The notes beneath the pieces were generated by a model. It did not search any database and was not told the DNA's origin. It saw only the letters and a program-made list of their open reading frames with translations. 40,044 nucleotides of DNA. Source: Rhizobacter sp. GTDB lineage: Bacteria > Pseudomonadota > Gammaproteobacteria > Burkholderiales > Burkholderiaceae_C. The position numbers and the translations under genes were made by a program. Location: positions 1-40,044 of the forward strand of contig JANXWV010000063.1 in NCBI GenBank assembly GCA_025350965.1, given 5' to 3'. Each line of letters begins with the position of its first letter. Position 1 is the first letter of the stretch. Positions 7,638-20,329 of the stretch are shown here, piece after piece.

Positions 7638-9221
7638 CTACTTCGCGCCAAGCTGTGGTGCGGGGCAGGTGAGCGTCGGCGGCACGATGCCCCACATCAG
7701 CGCCATCGGGCGGCGCCACACGATGGCGGGCAGTGTCATGCGGTCGTCGTGAATGGCCCCAGGCGGCAGTTGATCGGGTGTCACCACGATGTGCACCGAG
7801 CCCAGTTCTCGCATCTTCTGCGAATCGATCCACGGGCTCTTGCGGAACTCGCCGCCTTCGAGCACGGGCGGGTGCGTGCCCGAGTAGGCCGACACCAGAC
7901 CGGCCAGGTGCGAGTCACCGACGATCACTCCCAAAGGGCAAGGCGTGACTTTGCGCCAGTCAGCCAGGATCGCATCGGTGATGACCTGCGCGCGGCCGTA
8001 CTGCAACGCATGGGTCTCGCTCTCAGGCGCGCGGGCGTGCAACAGGCCGAGGTAAACCACCAAAGCGGCGCCGATGATGTGTACCGTGGCCGCAGTCGCA
8101 GTGGCCCACCCCGGTTGCAGGCGCAGACCACGGGTCGCCAGTAACGCAACGATGCCGATGGCCGCGAACTGCAGGCTCTGCATGCCCCACTGGCCTTGCA
8201 GGTGCATGCCGCCGAATATCGACGCCAGCAGCACCAGCACGATGGGCACCATTACCAGGCCTTCGATCCAGGCGCGCTGCCCGCGCGCCGGCAGGCCTTG
8301 GCCGACCCGAGCGTCGGCCGCGCCAGCCGCGCCAGCCGAGTCGGCCGAGTAGGCCGAGTAGGCCGAGTCAGGGCGCCGCTTCGCCCAGCGTGAACTCGCC
8401 CACCACAGGCCGGCGCACAACAGCGCGGGCATCAGCGTGCGCAGTTGCAGCACGATGAACGCAGTCAGCATGTGGGCACGCGCACCGGTGGTCAAGGTCT
8501 CGACGGCTTGCGACACGTAGGCGAGCGTGGGTGCACCGTTGGCGACGAGCCAGAGGCCGTGTGGCAGGAACACCAGCAGCGCAACTCCGGCCGCCTGCAC
8601 CAGGCCCACCACAACACCCGGGCGCGCCAGCGCGCCGCTGCGCCACAGCGCCCAGGCAATGCCCACCATTGGCAGCAGGGCCTGGTATTTGACCAGCATG
8701 GCCAGGCCAGCCGCCACGCCCGCCAGCACCCAACCGCGGGTGCGCAGAGGCTGCAGCGACGCATTCAGCACCGTCCACACGCACAGGGCCACGCAGAGCA
8801 CCAGCGGCACGTTGTGGTTGAACAAGTAGGCGCGCAGGCTGAACGGCTGCTGCAGGCTCCACAGCAGCACGCACAGGAAGGCCAGGCGAGCGCCCATCAG
8901 ACGGGCCGCGATGGCCCAGGTAACCAGCCCGGTGGCGGTCAGGCATGCGCCCGACAGCAGCCCTGCGACCCAAGGGTGCGGGCCGAAGACGGCCAGCGCG
9001 CCGGCGAACAGCCAGGTCGTCAGCGGCGGGTGCTTGTAGTAGCCCCACTCCAGCGACTGGGACCAGATGAACTGCTCTGCAACGTCCGGGAAGAGGGCGG
9101 TGTTGGTGATCTCCGAGCCGCCGATCCACAGGCACTGCGCAGCCACCACGAAGAGCGCAATGAACCAGAACGGTGGGGTTGACCAGAAGGTACGGGCGGG
9201 CAGGTTGCCGGCAGCAGGCAT
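7638..9221 (-). CDS. Membrane glycosyltransferase, GT39/ArnT (PMT) family
   Basis: The protein has 527 residues with many hydrophobic spans. Its N-terminal region has a loop like those of polyprenyl-phosphate-sugar transferases (PMT/ArnT superfamily): TNTALFPDVAEQFIWSQSLE followed by WGYYKHPPLTTWL, in which an acidic residue and the HPP motif sit where catalytic residues lie in this family. Such enzymes move a lipid-linked sugar to lipid A or another acceptor in the periplasm; the substrate here cannot be told. It converges on the puf terminator and follows puhE after 67 bases. That gap holds a possible -10 (TACAAT on the minus strand, 9272-9277) but no clear -35. The gene has no known role in photosynthesis and splits puf from puh. 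A 9-base tandem repeat encodes an SAYSAYSAD segment near residue 290. Confidence 0.8.
   Translation of the reverse strand: MPAAGNLPARTFWSTPPFWFIALFVVAAQCLWIGGSEITNTALFPDVAEQFIWSQSLEWGYYKHPPLTTWLFAGALAVFGPHPWVAGLLSGACLTATGLVTWAIAARLMGARLAFLCVLLWSLQQPFSLRAYLFNHNVPLVLCVALCVWTVLNASLQPLRTRGWVLAGVAAGLAMLVKYQALLPMVGIAWALWRSGALARPGVVVGLVQAAGVALLVFLPHGLWLVANGAPTLAYVSQAVETLTTGARAHMLTAFIVLQLRTLMPALLCAGLWWASSRWAKRRPDSAYSAYSADSAGAAGAADARVGQGLPARGQRAWIEGLVMVPIVLVLLASIFGGMHLQGQWGMQSLQFAAIGIVALLATRGLRLQPGWATATAATVHIIGAALVVYLGLLHARAPESETHALQYGRAQVITDAILADWRKVTPCPLGVIVGDSHLAGLVSAYSGTHPPVLEGGEFRKSPWIDSQKMRELGSVHIVVTPDQLPPGAIHDDRMTLPAIVWRRPMALMWGIVPPTLTCPAPQLGAK
8311..8369. repeat. 9-base in-frame tandem repeat inside the glycosyltransferase gene
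   Basis: Six units, with a partial seventh, of the type GAGTMGGCC/GCGYCRGCC follow each other from 8311. The three central units are almost identical (GAGTCGGCC, GAGTAGGCC, GAGTAGGCC). Each unit keeps frame and adds three residues, giving the Ser-Ala-Tyr/Ser-Ala-Asp/Gly-Ala-Ala run between two membrane-spanning parts. Copy number probably varies by slippage without breaking the gene. Confidence 0.75.
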
Positions 9222-9288
9222 CGTTCGACCCCGGGCGGGGAAGCGTGTCCGACGGGCAGACGAGGAAGCCGATTGTAGGTAAAGCCGC

Positions 9289-10101
9289 TCAGCGCGGTAC
9301 TTCGGCGGGCTCGGTGCGAACCGGTCTGGGCTGCACTGCGTTGTCGCGCGAGCCCATGCCCCACTTCCAGAGCAGCTCGGACGGCATCGGCAGCACCAGG
9401 AACCAGTGCTCCAGGATGGCCAGCGACAGCAGCGACGCGACCAGAGCCGCAGACACCGACTCGAACGCGCTCGAGCCCGGCGCGTAGACCGTGCGCCACA
9501 CGGGGATCACCGCCAGCGTGGCCAGGCCCACCGACCACGGGAACAACCAGTTCATGCGTTTGCGGGTGAAGTAGGTCTGGAGGTACTTCAGGTGATCGGG
9601 CAGGAAGCTCTCGTTCAGGTTGCGAACGCCGAGAAATACATTGAGCTTGGCGCTCTGGCGCATCGACCACAGGATCACGTATGTCCACCAGGCGGTCTGG
9701 TTCGGTGCGCCCCAGGTCACGGCCAGCACGGCGCCGGCCAGCACGACCAGCGCCAACTCATGGTGCAGGACGGTCTGCAGTGCCAGGCCGGTGCGCGCCC
9801 AGCCGGTTGCGCCGGGGGTGCAAGCTTCGCGCCGCGGCCCGGTCACGAAGCCGAGCAGGAATGCGACCTCCTGCCACGCCCACACCAGGATGGCGCAGGT
9901 GAAGCCGCAGTACGCGCCGTTCGGGGATGCATCGGCGCTGCTCGCAGCCATGCCGGCGAGTGCGGCGATCAGCAGCGCGCTCGTGCCGAGCATCGTCCAC
10001 TTGAAGGTGCGCCGTGGCAGGCCGTCGAGGTACAGGATCGCGCCGGTGCTGAACCACCAGATGAAGATGGCGAACAGCAACGGCAGTGCGACTTGCGACA
10101 T
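9289..10101 (-). CDS. puhE: Photosynthetic complex assembly protein PuhE (DUF3623)
   Basis: The 270-residue polytopic membrane protein matches the PuhE family: N-terminal FAIFIWWFSTGAILYLDGLP, central FTCAILVWAWQEVAFLLGF, and the well-conserved WSMRQSAKLNVFLGVRNLNE followed by FLPDHLKYLQTYF. PuhE is tied to assembly of the LH1-reaction-centre complex and to control of bacteriochlorophyll flow; its exact biochemical action is not known. It is the last gene of the long bch-puh operon, 47 bases after acsF. No clear ribosome binding site precedes ATG 10101. The C-terminus ends in a short Arg/Pro-rich tail without a conserved motif. Confidence 0.9.
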   Translation of the reverse strand: MSQVALPLLFAIFIWWFSTGAILYLDGLPRRTFKWTMLGTSALLIAALAGMAASSADASPNGAYCGFTCAILVWAWQEVAFLLGFVTGPRREACTPGATGWARTGLALQTVLHHELALVVLAGAVLAVTWGAPNQTAWWTYVILWSMRQSAKLNVFLGVRNLNESFLPDHLKYLQTYFTRKRMNWLFPWSVGLATLAVIPVWRTVYAPGSSAFESVSAALVASLLSLAILEHWFLVLPMPSELLWKWGMGSRDNAVQPRPVRTEPAEVPR

Positions 10102-10148
10102 GGCGTGGATCTACAAGCAGGCGGCAGACAGGCAGCGAGCGTTGCGCT

Positions 10149-11261
10149 CTACCAGGCCGGCGCCATGCGCACCTGTTGCGGCAACTCGTTCGGCACCGTG
10201 GGCAGCAGGTACAGCCGTGCGAAGGTTGCCGCGCCCAGCGCCGACCAGCTCAGCTGTTTGAGCCGCCCGACCACACGGCCGCGGGCTTTGGCCGCGTCGA
10301 CTTGCGCCGAGATGTGGTGCAGGCGCGCCAGGCACGCGCGGAACACCGGGCTGTCGATGTCCAGCGTCATCGGGAACACCTGCTTGGTGATCGCGTTGGT
10401 GATGCGGAACACTTCGTAGTCGTACGCGGTCGACTCGAAGCCCATTGCCTCGTGCAGTTTGGGTCGCGTGTGGTCGCGGACGTACATGGTGGCGTACACG
10501 GCGACCAGGAAGAACCTGATCCACAGCTTGTTGCCCCCGCGCAGCAGCGACGGGTTGGCACGCATGATCAGCGCGAACGATTCGCCGTGGCGAAACTCGT
10601 CGTTGCACCAGCGTTCGAACCAGCGAAAGATCGGGTGGAAGCGCTTCTCCGGGTGGCGTTCGAGCTGGCGGAAGATGGTGATGTAACGCGCATAACCGAT
10701 CTTCTCGGACAGGTAGGTCGCGTAGAAGATGTACTTGGGCTTGAAGTAGGTGTAGGCCTTGGTTCGCTTCAGGCCGACCAGGTCAACGCCCAGGCCGTAG
10801 TCCTTGAGCGACTGGTTGATGAAGCTCGCGTGGCGTGACTCGTCGCGCGTCATGAAGGTCATCAGCGCCTTGATGTCGGGGTTGGTGACGTTCTTGCGGA
10901 TCTCGTTGTAGAGCACACAACCCGAGTACTCCGAGGTGATCGAGCTGATCAGGAAGTCGAGGAACTCCTGGCGCAGCTCAGGCGTGAGCCGGGCCATCAG
11001 AACGCGGGCTTCTTCGCTGAACTCTTCGGTGCGCTGGAAGTGGTCGTGGTTGTTGTCGCCCTCGTACTCGGCGAGCATCGCGTCCCACTCTTTGCGCATC
11101 GAGCTCACGTCGATCCGGTCCATCGCCGCGTAATCGGTGCTGTAGAAGCGTGGGCTCAACAACGTGTTGGCCTTGGCCTTCTCCATCACGTGGGCTTGCG
11201 TTTCGATCGCGCCATCGAGCGGTGAAACAGGCGGTGTGGCAAAGCCTTGCTCGGTCGTCAT
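10149..11261 (-). CDS. acsF: Aerobic Mg-protoporphyrin IX monomethyl ester cyclase AcsF
   Basis: AcsF is the di-iron, oxygen-dependent enzyme that forms the isocyclic ring E of protochlorophyllide from Mg-protoporphyrin monomethyl ester. The 370-residue protein contains the di-iron pattern with glutamates and E-x-x-H pairs: [28 protein letters not shown] and [14 protein letters not shown]. It begins [17 protein letters not shown] lies about 9 bases before the ATG. Its place after puhC and before puhE resembles the arrangement known for Rubrivivax, where AcsF was first described. Its presence means bacteriochlorophyll can be made in air. The oxygen-independent bchE was not seen in this window, so anaerobic synthesis cannot be judged. 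Confidence 0.97.
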   Translation of the reverse strand: MTTEQGFATPPVSPLDGAIETQAHVMEKAKANTLLSPRFYSTDYAAMDRIDVSSMRKEWDAMLAEYEGDNNHDHFQRTEEFSEEARVLMARLTPELRQEFLDFLISSITSEYSGCVLYNEIRKNVTNPDIKALMTFMTRDESRHASFINQSLKDYGLGVDLVGLKRTKAYTYFKPKYIFYATYLSEKIGYARYITIFRQLERHPEKRFHPIFRWFERWCNDEFRHGESFALIMRANPSLLRGGNKLWIRFFLVAVYATMYVRDHTRPKLHEAMGFESTAYDYEVFRITNAITKQVFPMTLDIDSPVFRACLARLHHISAQVDAAKARGRVVGRLKQLSWSALGAATFARLYLLPTVPNELPQQVRMAPAW

Positions 11262-11291
11262 GGTGAAGTGTCCTTGGGGGCCAGGTGCCGT

Positions 11292-11810
11292 TCAGGGCGC
11301 GGTTGCGGTGAGCAGCCGGGCGAAGTTGCTGGAGTTCATCGGCCCGAACGATTCGAGATCGACGTGCCGGTTGGTCGCCGGGTCCACGAGCGTGAGCCGG
11401 CCGTCGGCGCGGCCGATCAGCTGAAACGGTTGCTCGGCGCCGATGCCGTCGCGCCGGCGCTCGCGCGCCAGGCCGCGAAGCGTGCCCCGAATGAAACCGG
11501 CCTGGCCGGTGATGGTGTCGACGACCTTCTTTGTCTTCGCGTCGATCACGTCGATGTGGCCTTCCGGAGTGTCGACGAAGCGCAGCTCGCGCATGACCAC
11601 GGCCGGCGCGTCGGGTGCGTGTATCGGCATGCCGGACCAGCGCACGGCCGCCACCGCCACGAGGATGGCCAGTGCCAGGCCGCCGAAGGCTGGCACCGGC
11701 GAGCGCCGGGCCCGCCCCAGCTGCGGGGACGGGGTCATGCTTGTGTTCTCGGCGTTCTCGGCGTTCTCGGCGTTCGCGGCATTCATTGGGTTCTCGTCGG
11801 TCGGTGTCAC
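11292..11810 (-). CDS. puhC: Photosynthetic complex assembly protein PuhC
   Basis: This is a 172-residue, single-span assembly factor for the LH1-reaction-centre complex. After the N-terminal part there is one span (PAFGGLALAILVAVAAVRW), then a periplasmic domain with ELRFVDTPEGHIDVIDAKT and GFIRGTLRGLARERRRDGI, typical of PuhC. It ends ATNRHVDLESFGP... The GTG at 11810 overlaps the puhB stop (GTGA). A later ATG at 11786 (MNAANAEN) is a possible alternative, since neither start has a strong ribosome binding site. The N-terminus carries a run of Ala-Glu-Asn triplets from a 9-base DNA repeat, unusual for the family. The next gene, acsF, follows after 30 bases. Confidence 0.9.
   Translation of the reverse strand: MTPTDENPMNAANAENAENAENTSMTPSPQLGRARRSPVPAFGGLALAILVAVAAVRWSGMPIHAPDAPAVVMRELRFVDTPEGHIDVIDAKTKKVVDTITGQAGFIRGTLRGLARERRRDGIGAEQPFQLIGRADGRLTLVDPATNRHVDLESFGPMNSSNFARLLTATAP
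11745..11780. repeat. Four 9-base tandem repeats in the 5' part of puhC
   Basis: GTTCTCGGC occurs at 11745-11753, 11754-11762 and 11763-11771, followed by GTTCGCGGC at 11772-11780 (plus strand). On the coding strand each unit encodes Ala-Glu-Asn, giving an acidic, polar cytoplasmic stretch before the membrane span. The first three copies are identical, so expansion is probably recent. It lies in frame and does not break the gene. Confidence 0.85.
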
Positions 11811-12538
11811 TGCGCAACCAGCAGGCCGTGCCGGTCATTGCGGCGTTGCGGTGCCACAGCCACCGCTGCAGGCCAGGCGGCCGGCACCGATGCGCCGGTG
11901 GTGACAGGTGAGGTAGGCGCCGCCGCGGCGGCAACGCCTGTGGTCGCTGCCCACGCGTCCGACAGGCGCTGCGCCACCTGCGCTGCGTCGGGCACGCAGC
12001 GCAGCATCGGCTCCGGCCGGGCGAACTGCCACGGCCGGGCGTGCGGCCACAGGTGCACGAAGGCAATGCGGTCTTCACCGGCGATGGTCAGCGGGATGTC
12101 ACCGCAGCCGTTGGCATGCAGCCGAACACTGGCCGATTCGAGCGCTCGCATCGGCAGGTTGAAGGTCACGCTGAGAACGATGCCGATGCGCATGACCACG
12201 CGCCGGTCGGTCACGGTGTAGACGGTGGTGCGGCTGCACAGCCACGCCATCAGCGTGAGCAGGCCGAGCGCCAGCATCGCGGCGGGCAGCAGCCACAACG
12301 CGGCAACGGCTGCGTCGGCCACGCTGCCACCGGTCGATGCAACCGTGGCCGCGCGCGCCCCGAGGATCACCGCGAAGTAGATCGCGAGCTTGCGCACGTG
12401 AAATCCGCGCAGCGCCAGCGTCTTCCAGTCGGGTGAGCCTTGCCAGAGCAATTGCTCGCCTTTCGGCAGTGGCTCGGGCAGCCCGAGCTCGGGCTCGAAG
12501 CCGTGCTCACCGTCCATGCTGTGGCGGTGGCCGCTCAT
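11807..12538 (-). CDS. puhB: Photosynthetic complex assembly protein PuhB
   Basis: PuhB is a membrane protein needed for efficient reaction-centre assembly. The 243-residue sequence shows the N-terminal LPKGEQLLWQGSPDWKTLA segment (bacterial PH-like domain), two hydrophobic spans around residues 50-105, and VYTVTDRRVVMRIGIVLSVT followed by FNLPMRALESASVRL. The last 50 residues or so are Ala/Val/Pro-rich and low in information. ATG 12538 overlaps the puhA stop as ATGA, with AGGAG about 8 bases upstream inside puhA, so it is coupled to the H subunit. The 3' end overlaps the puhC start. Identity is firm from both sequence and place. Confidence 0.92.
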   Translation of the reverse strand: MSGHRHSMDGEHGFEPELGLPEPLPKGEQLLWQGSPDWKTLALRGFHVRKLAIYFAVILGARAATVASTGGSVADAAVAALWLLPAAMLALGLLTLMAWLCSRTTVYTVTDRRVVMRIGIVLSVTFNLPMRALESASVRLHANGCGDIPLTIAGEDRIAFVHLWPHARPWQFARPEPMLRCVPDAAQVAQRLSDAWAATTGVAAAAAPTSPVTTGASVPAAWPAAVAVAPQRRNDRHGLLVAQ

Positions 12539-13305
12539 ATCAACGGCTCCTGGCGGCCAGCGGTGGCGTAGAGCGTGCCGGCGCCGTAGTAGGCCACGAC
12601 CTTGTCCTCTTCAAGGAGGGTCACGAGGTCGGGGTTGCGTGTGGTCGGCACGTTCGCAAAGTGGGCACCGAGGATCGAGTCGACGTTCACGCTGCGGCTG
12701 TTGATCCGGCTGAAGTTCACCGGCAACAGCACATTGCGCGAACCGCCCGCCACCGGTACGCTCACTTCGAGGTAGCGGAACAGCATTTCGGCGCGGTCGA
12801 CCCACACGTCGCGCACCGTGCCGCCCTGCTGGCCGTCGGCGCCGAACACGGGTTTGCCGCGCGGGTCGGAATCTTGCGCGGCCACGCCGAAGGCCGGGTC
12901 GGCGCGCAGCGGCACGATGCGCGGTGTGTCCTCGAAGGTCAGGTCGGGAACGTCGGCACGCTCGGCATACGAGCCCGGGCCGACACCGGCGAGCATCGGG
13001 TTGCCGTTCGGTTCGAGCGGCGCGCCGAGCCAGTTGCCGGACGGCGTGCCGTTCACCACGCGCGTGTCGCGCTTGTCGTTCGGTACCGAGACCGTGCTGC
13101 CATTGCGCAGCAAGAAGGTCTTGGGCTCGGGCATGGGCGGGAAGCCCTGCACCTTGACGCGATCGGAGCGGTCTGACTCAAGCGGGTAACCCTCACGCTT
13201 GTCTTCCTGGTGGAGGTAGTAGATGAGGCCCGCGAAGAAGACCCAGAACGCGTAGAGCGCGAGCTGGGCAACGTCGATGTACTGCGTGATGGCGCCGGTC
13301 TGCAT
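12535..13305 (-). CDS. puhA: Photosynthetic reaction centre H subunit
   Basis: PuhA caps the cytoplasmic face of the L/M core and shapes proton delivery to the secondary quinone. The 256-residue protein has one N-terminal span (AQLALYAFWVFFAGLIYYLH) followed by the conserved QEDKREGYPLESDR. Its cytoplasmic PRC-type domain includes FLLRNGSTVSVPNDKR, VVNGTPSGNWLGAPLEPNGN and VNFSRINSRSVNVDSILGAHF. AAGGAG lies 7 bases before ATG 13305; longer reading of the frame upstream is not family-like. The stop overlaps puhB. The gap of 22 bases to lhaA holds only the ribosome binding site. Confidence 0.96.
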   Translation of the reverse strand: MQTGAITQYIDVAQLALYAFWVFFAGLIYYLHQEDKREGYPLESDRSDRVKVQGFPPMPEPKTFLLRNGSTVSVPNDKRDTRVVNGTPSGNWLGAPLEPNGNPMLAGVGPGSYAERADVPDLTFEDTPRIVPLRADPAFGVAAQDSDPRGKPVFGADGQQGGTVRDVWVDRAEMLFRYLEVSVPVAGGSRNVLLPVNFSRINSRSVNVDSILGAHFANVPTTRNPDLVTLLEEDKVVAYYGAGTLYATAGRQEPLI

Positions 13306-13327
13306 GATGAAGGCTCCTTGAGAGGGT

Positions 13328-14788
13328 CTAGCCGGGGAATTCGGCCAGGCCGAACGGGGTGGGTGCAACGGGAGGGTTGTTCGCGCGCTGGCGTGCCTTG
13401 GTGCTCGACTGCACCAGCGGCCCGAGGGCAATGAGCGTCACGAACAGCATGTAGAACTCTATGTGGTAGACGAAGCTGTAGCCAGTGGCAGGGTGAGCCA
13501 GTGCGGTGCCGAGCACGCCTTGCGTGGCCAGGCTCGACACACCATCGCGAATGGCACCGCCGAGCGCAATCGCAAGGCCCGAGCACGAAGCCTGCACGGC
13601 ACCCCAGGCGCCCAGGGCCAAGCCGTTGAGGCCGCCGGTTTCCAGGCTCATGGCTGCGGTGAGCGTACCGACCGAGAACAGCCCGCCGCCGAAGCCGATC
13701 AACATGGCGCCCATGCGGAACAGGTTGGGCGAGGCCAGCGGCTCGGCGAAGATCACCGCGGAGAAAGCCACGATGCCGGCCAGCGCCCCGAACGCCGATA
13801 CGCGGTGCGGGTCGGTGCCGCGGCTGAGCAAGCGTGCGGCCAGTGCCACGGCAGCGAGTGCGCCCACCGCCATCAATGCGGTCAGCGCACTGGTGGCGCC
13901 CACCGACAGGCCGAGGATCTCGCCGCCGTAGGGCTCCAGGATGATGTCCTGCATGTTGAACGCGGCCGTACCGAGACCCACCGCCACGAGGTAGCGGATG
14001 GAGCTGCCGGTGCGCGCGAACACCTGCCAGTTGGCCTTGAAGCTCGGGCGCGGCGCGGCGGGGTCGCGGCGGCTGCGGTCGCGGGGCTCCTGCTTCCACA
14101 GCGCCACGATGTTGAGCAGCATCGTCACCATTGCCGCACCTTGCACGACCTGGATCAGGCGCAGCGAGGTGTAGTTGGCCAACAGCAGGCTGAACACGAT
14201 GCCGCACGACACCATGCCGACCAGCAGCATGACGTACATCAACGCCACAACGCGCGGTCGGGTGTGCGCGGGTGCCAGGTCGGAGGCGAGCGCCAGGCCG
14301 GCGGTCTGCACCGTCTGCAGGCCGGCACCCACGAGCAGGAAGGCCATGGCCGCACCGGCATGGCCGACCCATGCCGGGCCGCGCCCTTCGCCGGAAAGCA
14401 GGATCAACGCGAACGGCATGATGGCCAACCCGCCGAACTGCAGCAGCGAGCCGGTCCACAGATAGGGCACGCGCTTCCAGCCCAGCACCGAGCGGTGCGT
14501 GTCGGACCGAAAGCCGAGCAGCGCGCGGAACGGCGCAAACACCAGCGGCAGCGCGACCATCAGCGACACGAGCCACGCGCTCACGCCCATCTCGACGATC
14601 AGCACGCGGTTCAGCGTGCCCACGAGCAGCACGGTGGCCATGCCGACCGACACCTGGAACAGTGACAGGCGCAAGAGGCGCGGCAGCGGCAACTCGGTGC
14701 TGGCCGCATCGGCGAACGGCAGGAAGCGCGTGCCGACGCGCGTCCAGAGGTTGGCCACTCGGGCATTGACGCGGGCGGCGCGGTTCAT
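13328..14788 (-). CDS. lhaA: LH1 assembly protein LhaA (PucC family, MFS-like)
   Basis: LhaA is a twelve-span membrane protein that helps insert the LH1 polypeptides and pigment, and lies upstream of puhA in purple bacteria. The 486-residue protein shows PucC-family features: MGVSAWLVSLMVALPLVFAP then FRALLGFRSDTH, GWKRVPYLWTGSL, FNMQDIILEPYGGEILGLSV and GFGGGLFSVGTLTAAMSLE. The start at 14788 overlaps the bchM stop (ATGA) and has AGGAG about 10 bases upstream; the frame upstream of this is shadow sequence in bchM. A second, shorter PucC-family gene lies at 27416-28789. The C-terminal tail after residue 460 is Pro/Ala-rich. Confidence 0.93.
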   Translation of the reverse strand: MNRAARVNARVANLWTRVGTRFLPFADAASTELPLPRLLRLSLFQVSVGMATVLLVGTLNRVLIVEMGVSAWLVSLMVALPLVFAPFRALLGFRSDTHRSVLGWKRVPYLWTGSLLQFGGLAIMPFALILLSGEGRGPAWVGHAGAAMAFLLVGAGLQTVQTAGLALASDLAPAHTRPRVVALMYVMLLVGMVSCGIVFSLLLANYTSLRLIQVVQGAAMVTMLLNIVALWKQEPRDRSRRDPAAPRPSFKANWQVFARTGSSIRYLVAVGLGTAAFNMQDIILEPYGGEILGLSVGATSALTALMAVGALAAVALAARLLSRGTDPHRVSAFGALAGIVAFSAVIFAEPLASPNLFRMGAMLIGFGGGLFSVGTLTAAMSLETGGLNGLALGAWGAVQASCSGLAIALGGAIRDGVSSLATQGVLGTALAHPATGYSFVYHIEFYMLFVTLIALGPLVQSSTKARQRANNPPVAPTPFGLAEFPG

Positions 14789-15501
14789 GACCGGACGAGC
14801 TCCTGGGCTTGCGAGGTGTAGAAGCCGCTCGACACGCGCTGCGTGCGGCCCGGCTGCATGCCGGCCATTGCGGGCTCGGCCGCGATGCTGCGAAGCAGGC
14901 CCTTGGGCGCGATCGGCACGATCCACGGCGCGCGATCGCTTTTCGGGAACAGGCGGCCGATGTGGCGCGCGGTCGCGAGCAGCGGTGTCTTGGGCGCGAA
15001 CGTGAACAGGATGGCGCGGTCGGTGCGCAGCGCCAGGCCTGCAAGCACGCGCACCGCGTCGACCGCTTCGTAGTGAATGATCGAATCCATGCCGACGACG
15101 TAGTCGAAACGGCCCAGCGCCGCATCCAGCATGTCGCCTGCCAGGAACACGATGCGGCCGCGCGCGCTGCCTTCCTTCAGGTCGTCGGGCAACCGGTCGC
15201 GCGCGATGTTCACGAGCGTGGGTGACAGGTCGATCGCCACCACGTGCGCCCCGCGCCGCGCCGCTTCGACCGCCAGTGCGCCGGTGCCGCAGCCGGCATC
15301 GAGCAGGCGCATGCCGGTCATGTCGGCCGGCAGCCAGCCGAGCAGGGTGTTGCGCATCTGGTCGCGACCGGCGCGCACAGTGGCGCGGATGCGACCGACC
15401 GGCGCGGTCGACGTGAGGCGCTCCCACGCCTGCACGGCGGTGCGGTCGAAGTAGGTTTCGATCTGGCCCCTGCGGGCCGTGTAGGCGTTGTCGGTGCTCA
15501 T
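14785..15501 (-). CDS. bchM: Mg-protoporphyrin IX methyltransferase BchM
   Basis: BchM uses S-adenosylmethionine to methylate the C13 propionate of Mg-protoporphyrin IX, making the substrate of AcsF. The 238-residue protein has the SAM-binding motif LLDAGCGTGALAVEAARRG with the acidic end of strand 2 (VVAIDLS), then a conserved FDYVVGMDSIIHY. The C-terminal TQRVSSGFYTSQ is typical of the family. Start 15501 (MSTDNAYT) is preferred because GGGGG lies about 8 bases upstream. ATG 15516 would overlap the bchL stop (TGATG) and add five residues. The stop overlaps lhaA. Confidence 0.94.
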   Translation of the reverse strand: MSTDNAYTARRGQIETYFDRTAVQAWERLTSTAPVGRIRATVRAGRDQMRNTLLGWLPADMTGMRLLDAGCGTGALAVEAARRGAHVVAIDLSPTLVNIARDRLPDDLKEGSARGRIVFLAGDMLDAALGRFDYVVGMDSIIHYEAVDAVRVLAGLALRTDRAILFTFAPKTPLLATARHIGRLFPKSDRAPWIVPIAPKGLLRSIAAEPAMAGMQPGRTQRVSSGFYTSQAQELVRS

Positions 15502-15515
15502 CGGTCGAACCCCCA

Positions 15516-20303
<4,788 letters not shown>

Positions 20304-20329
<26 letters not shown>

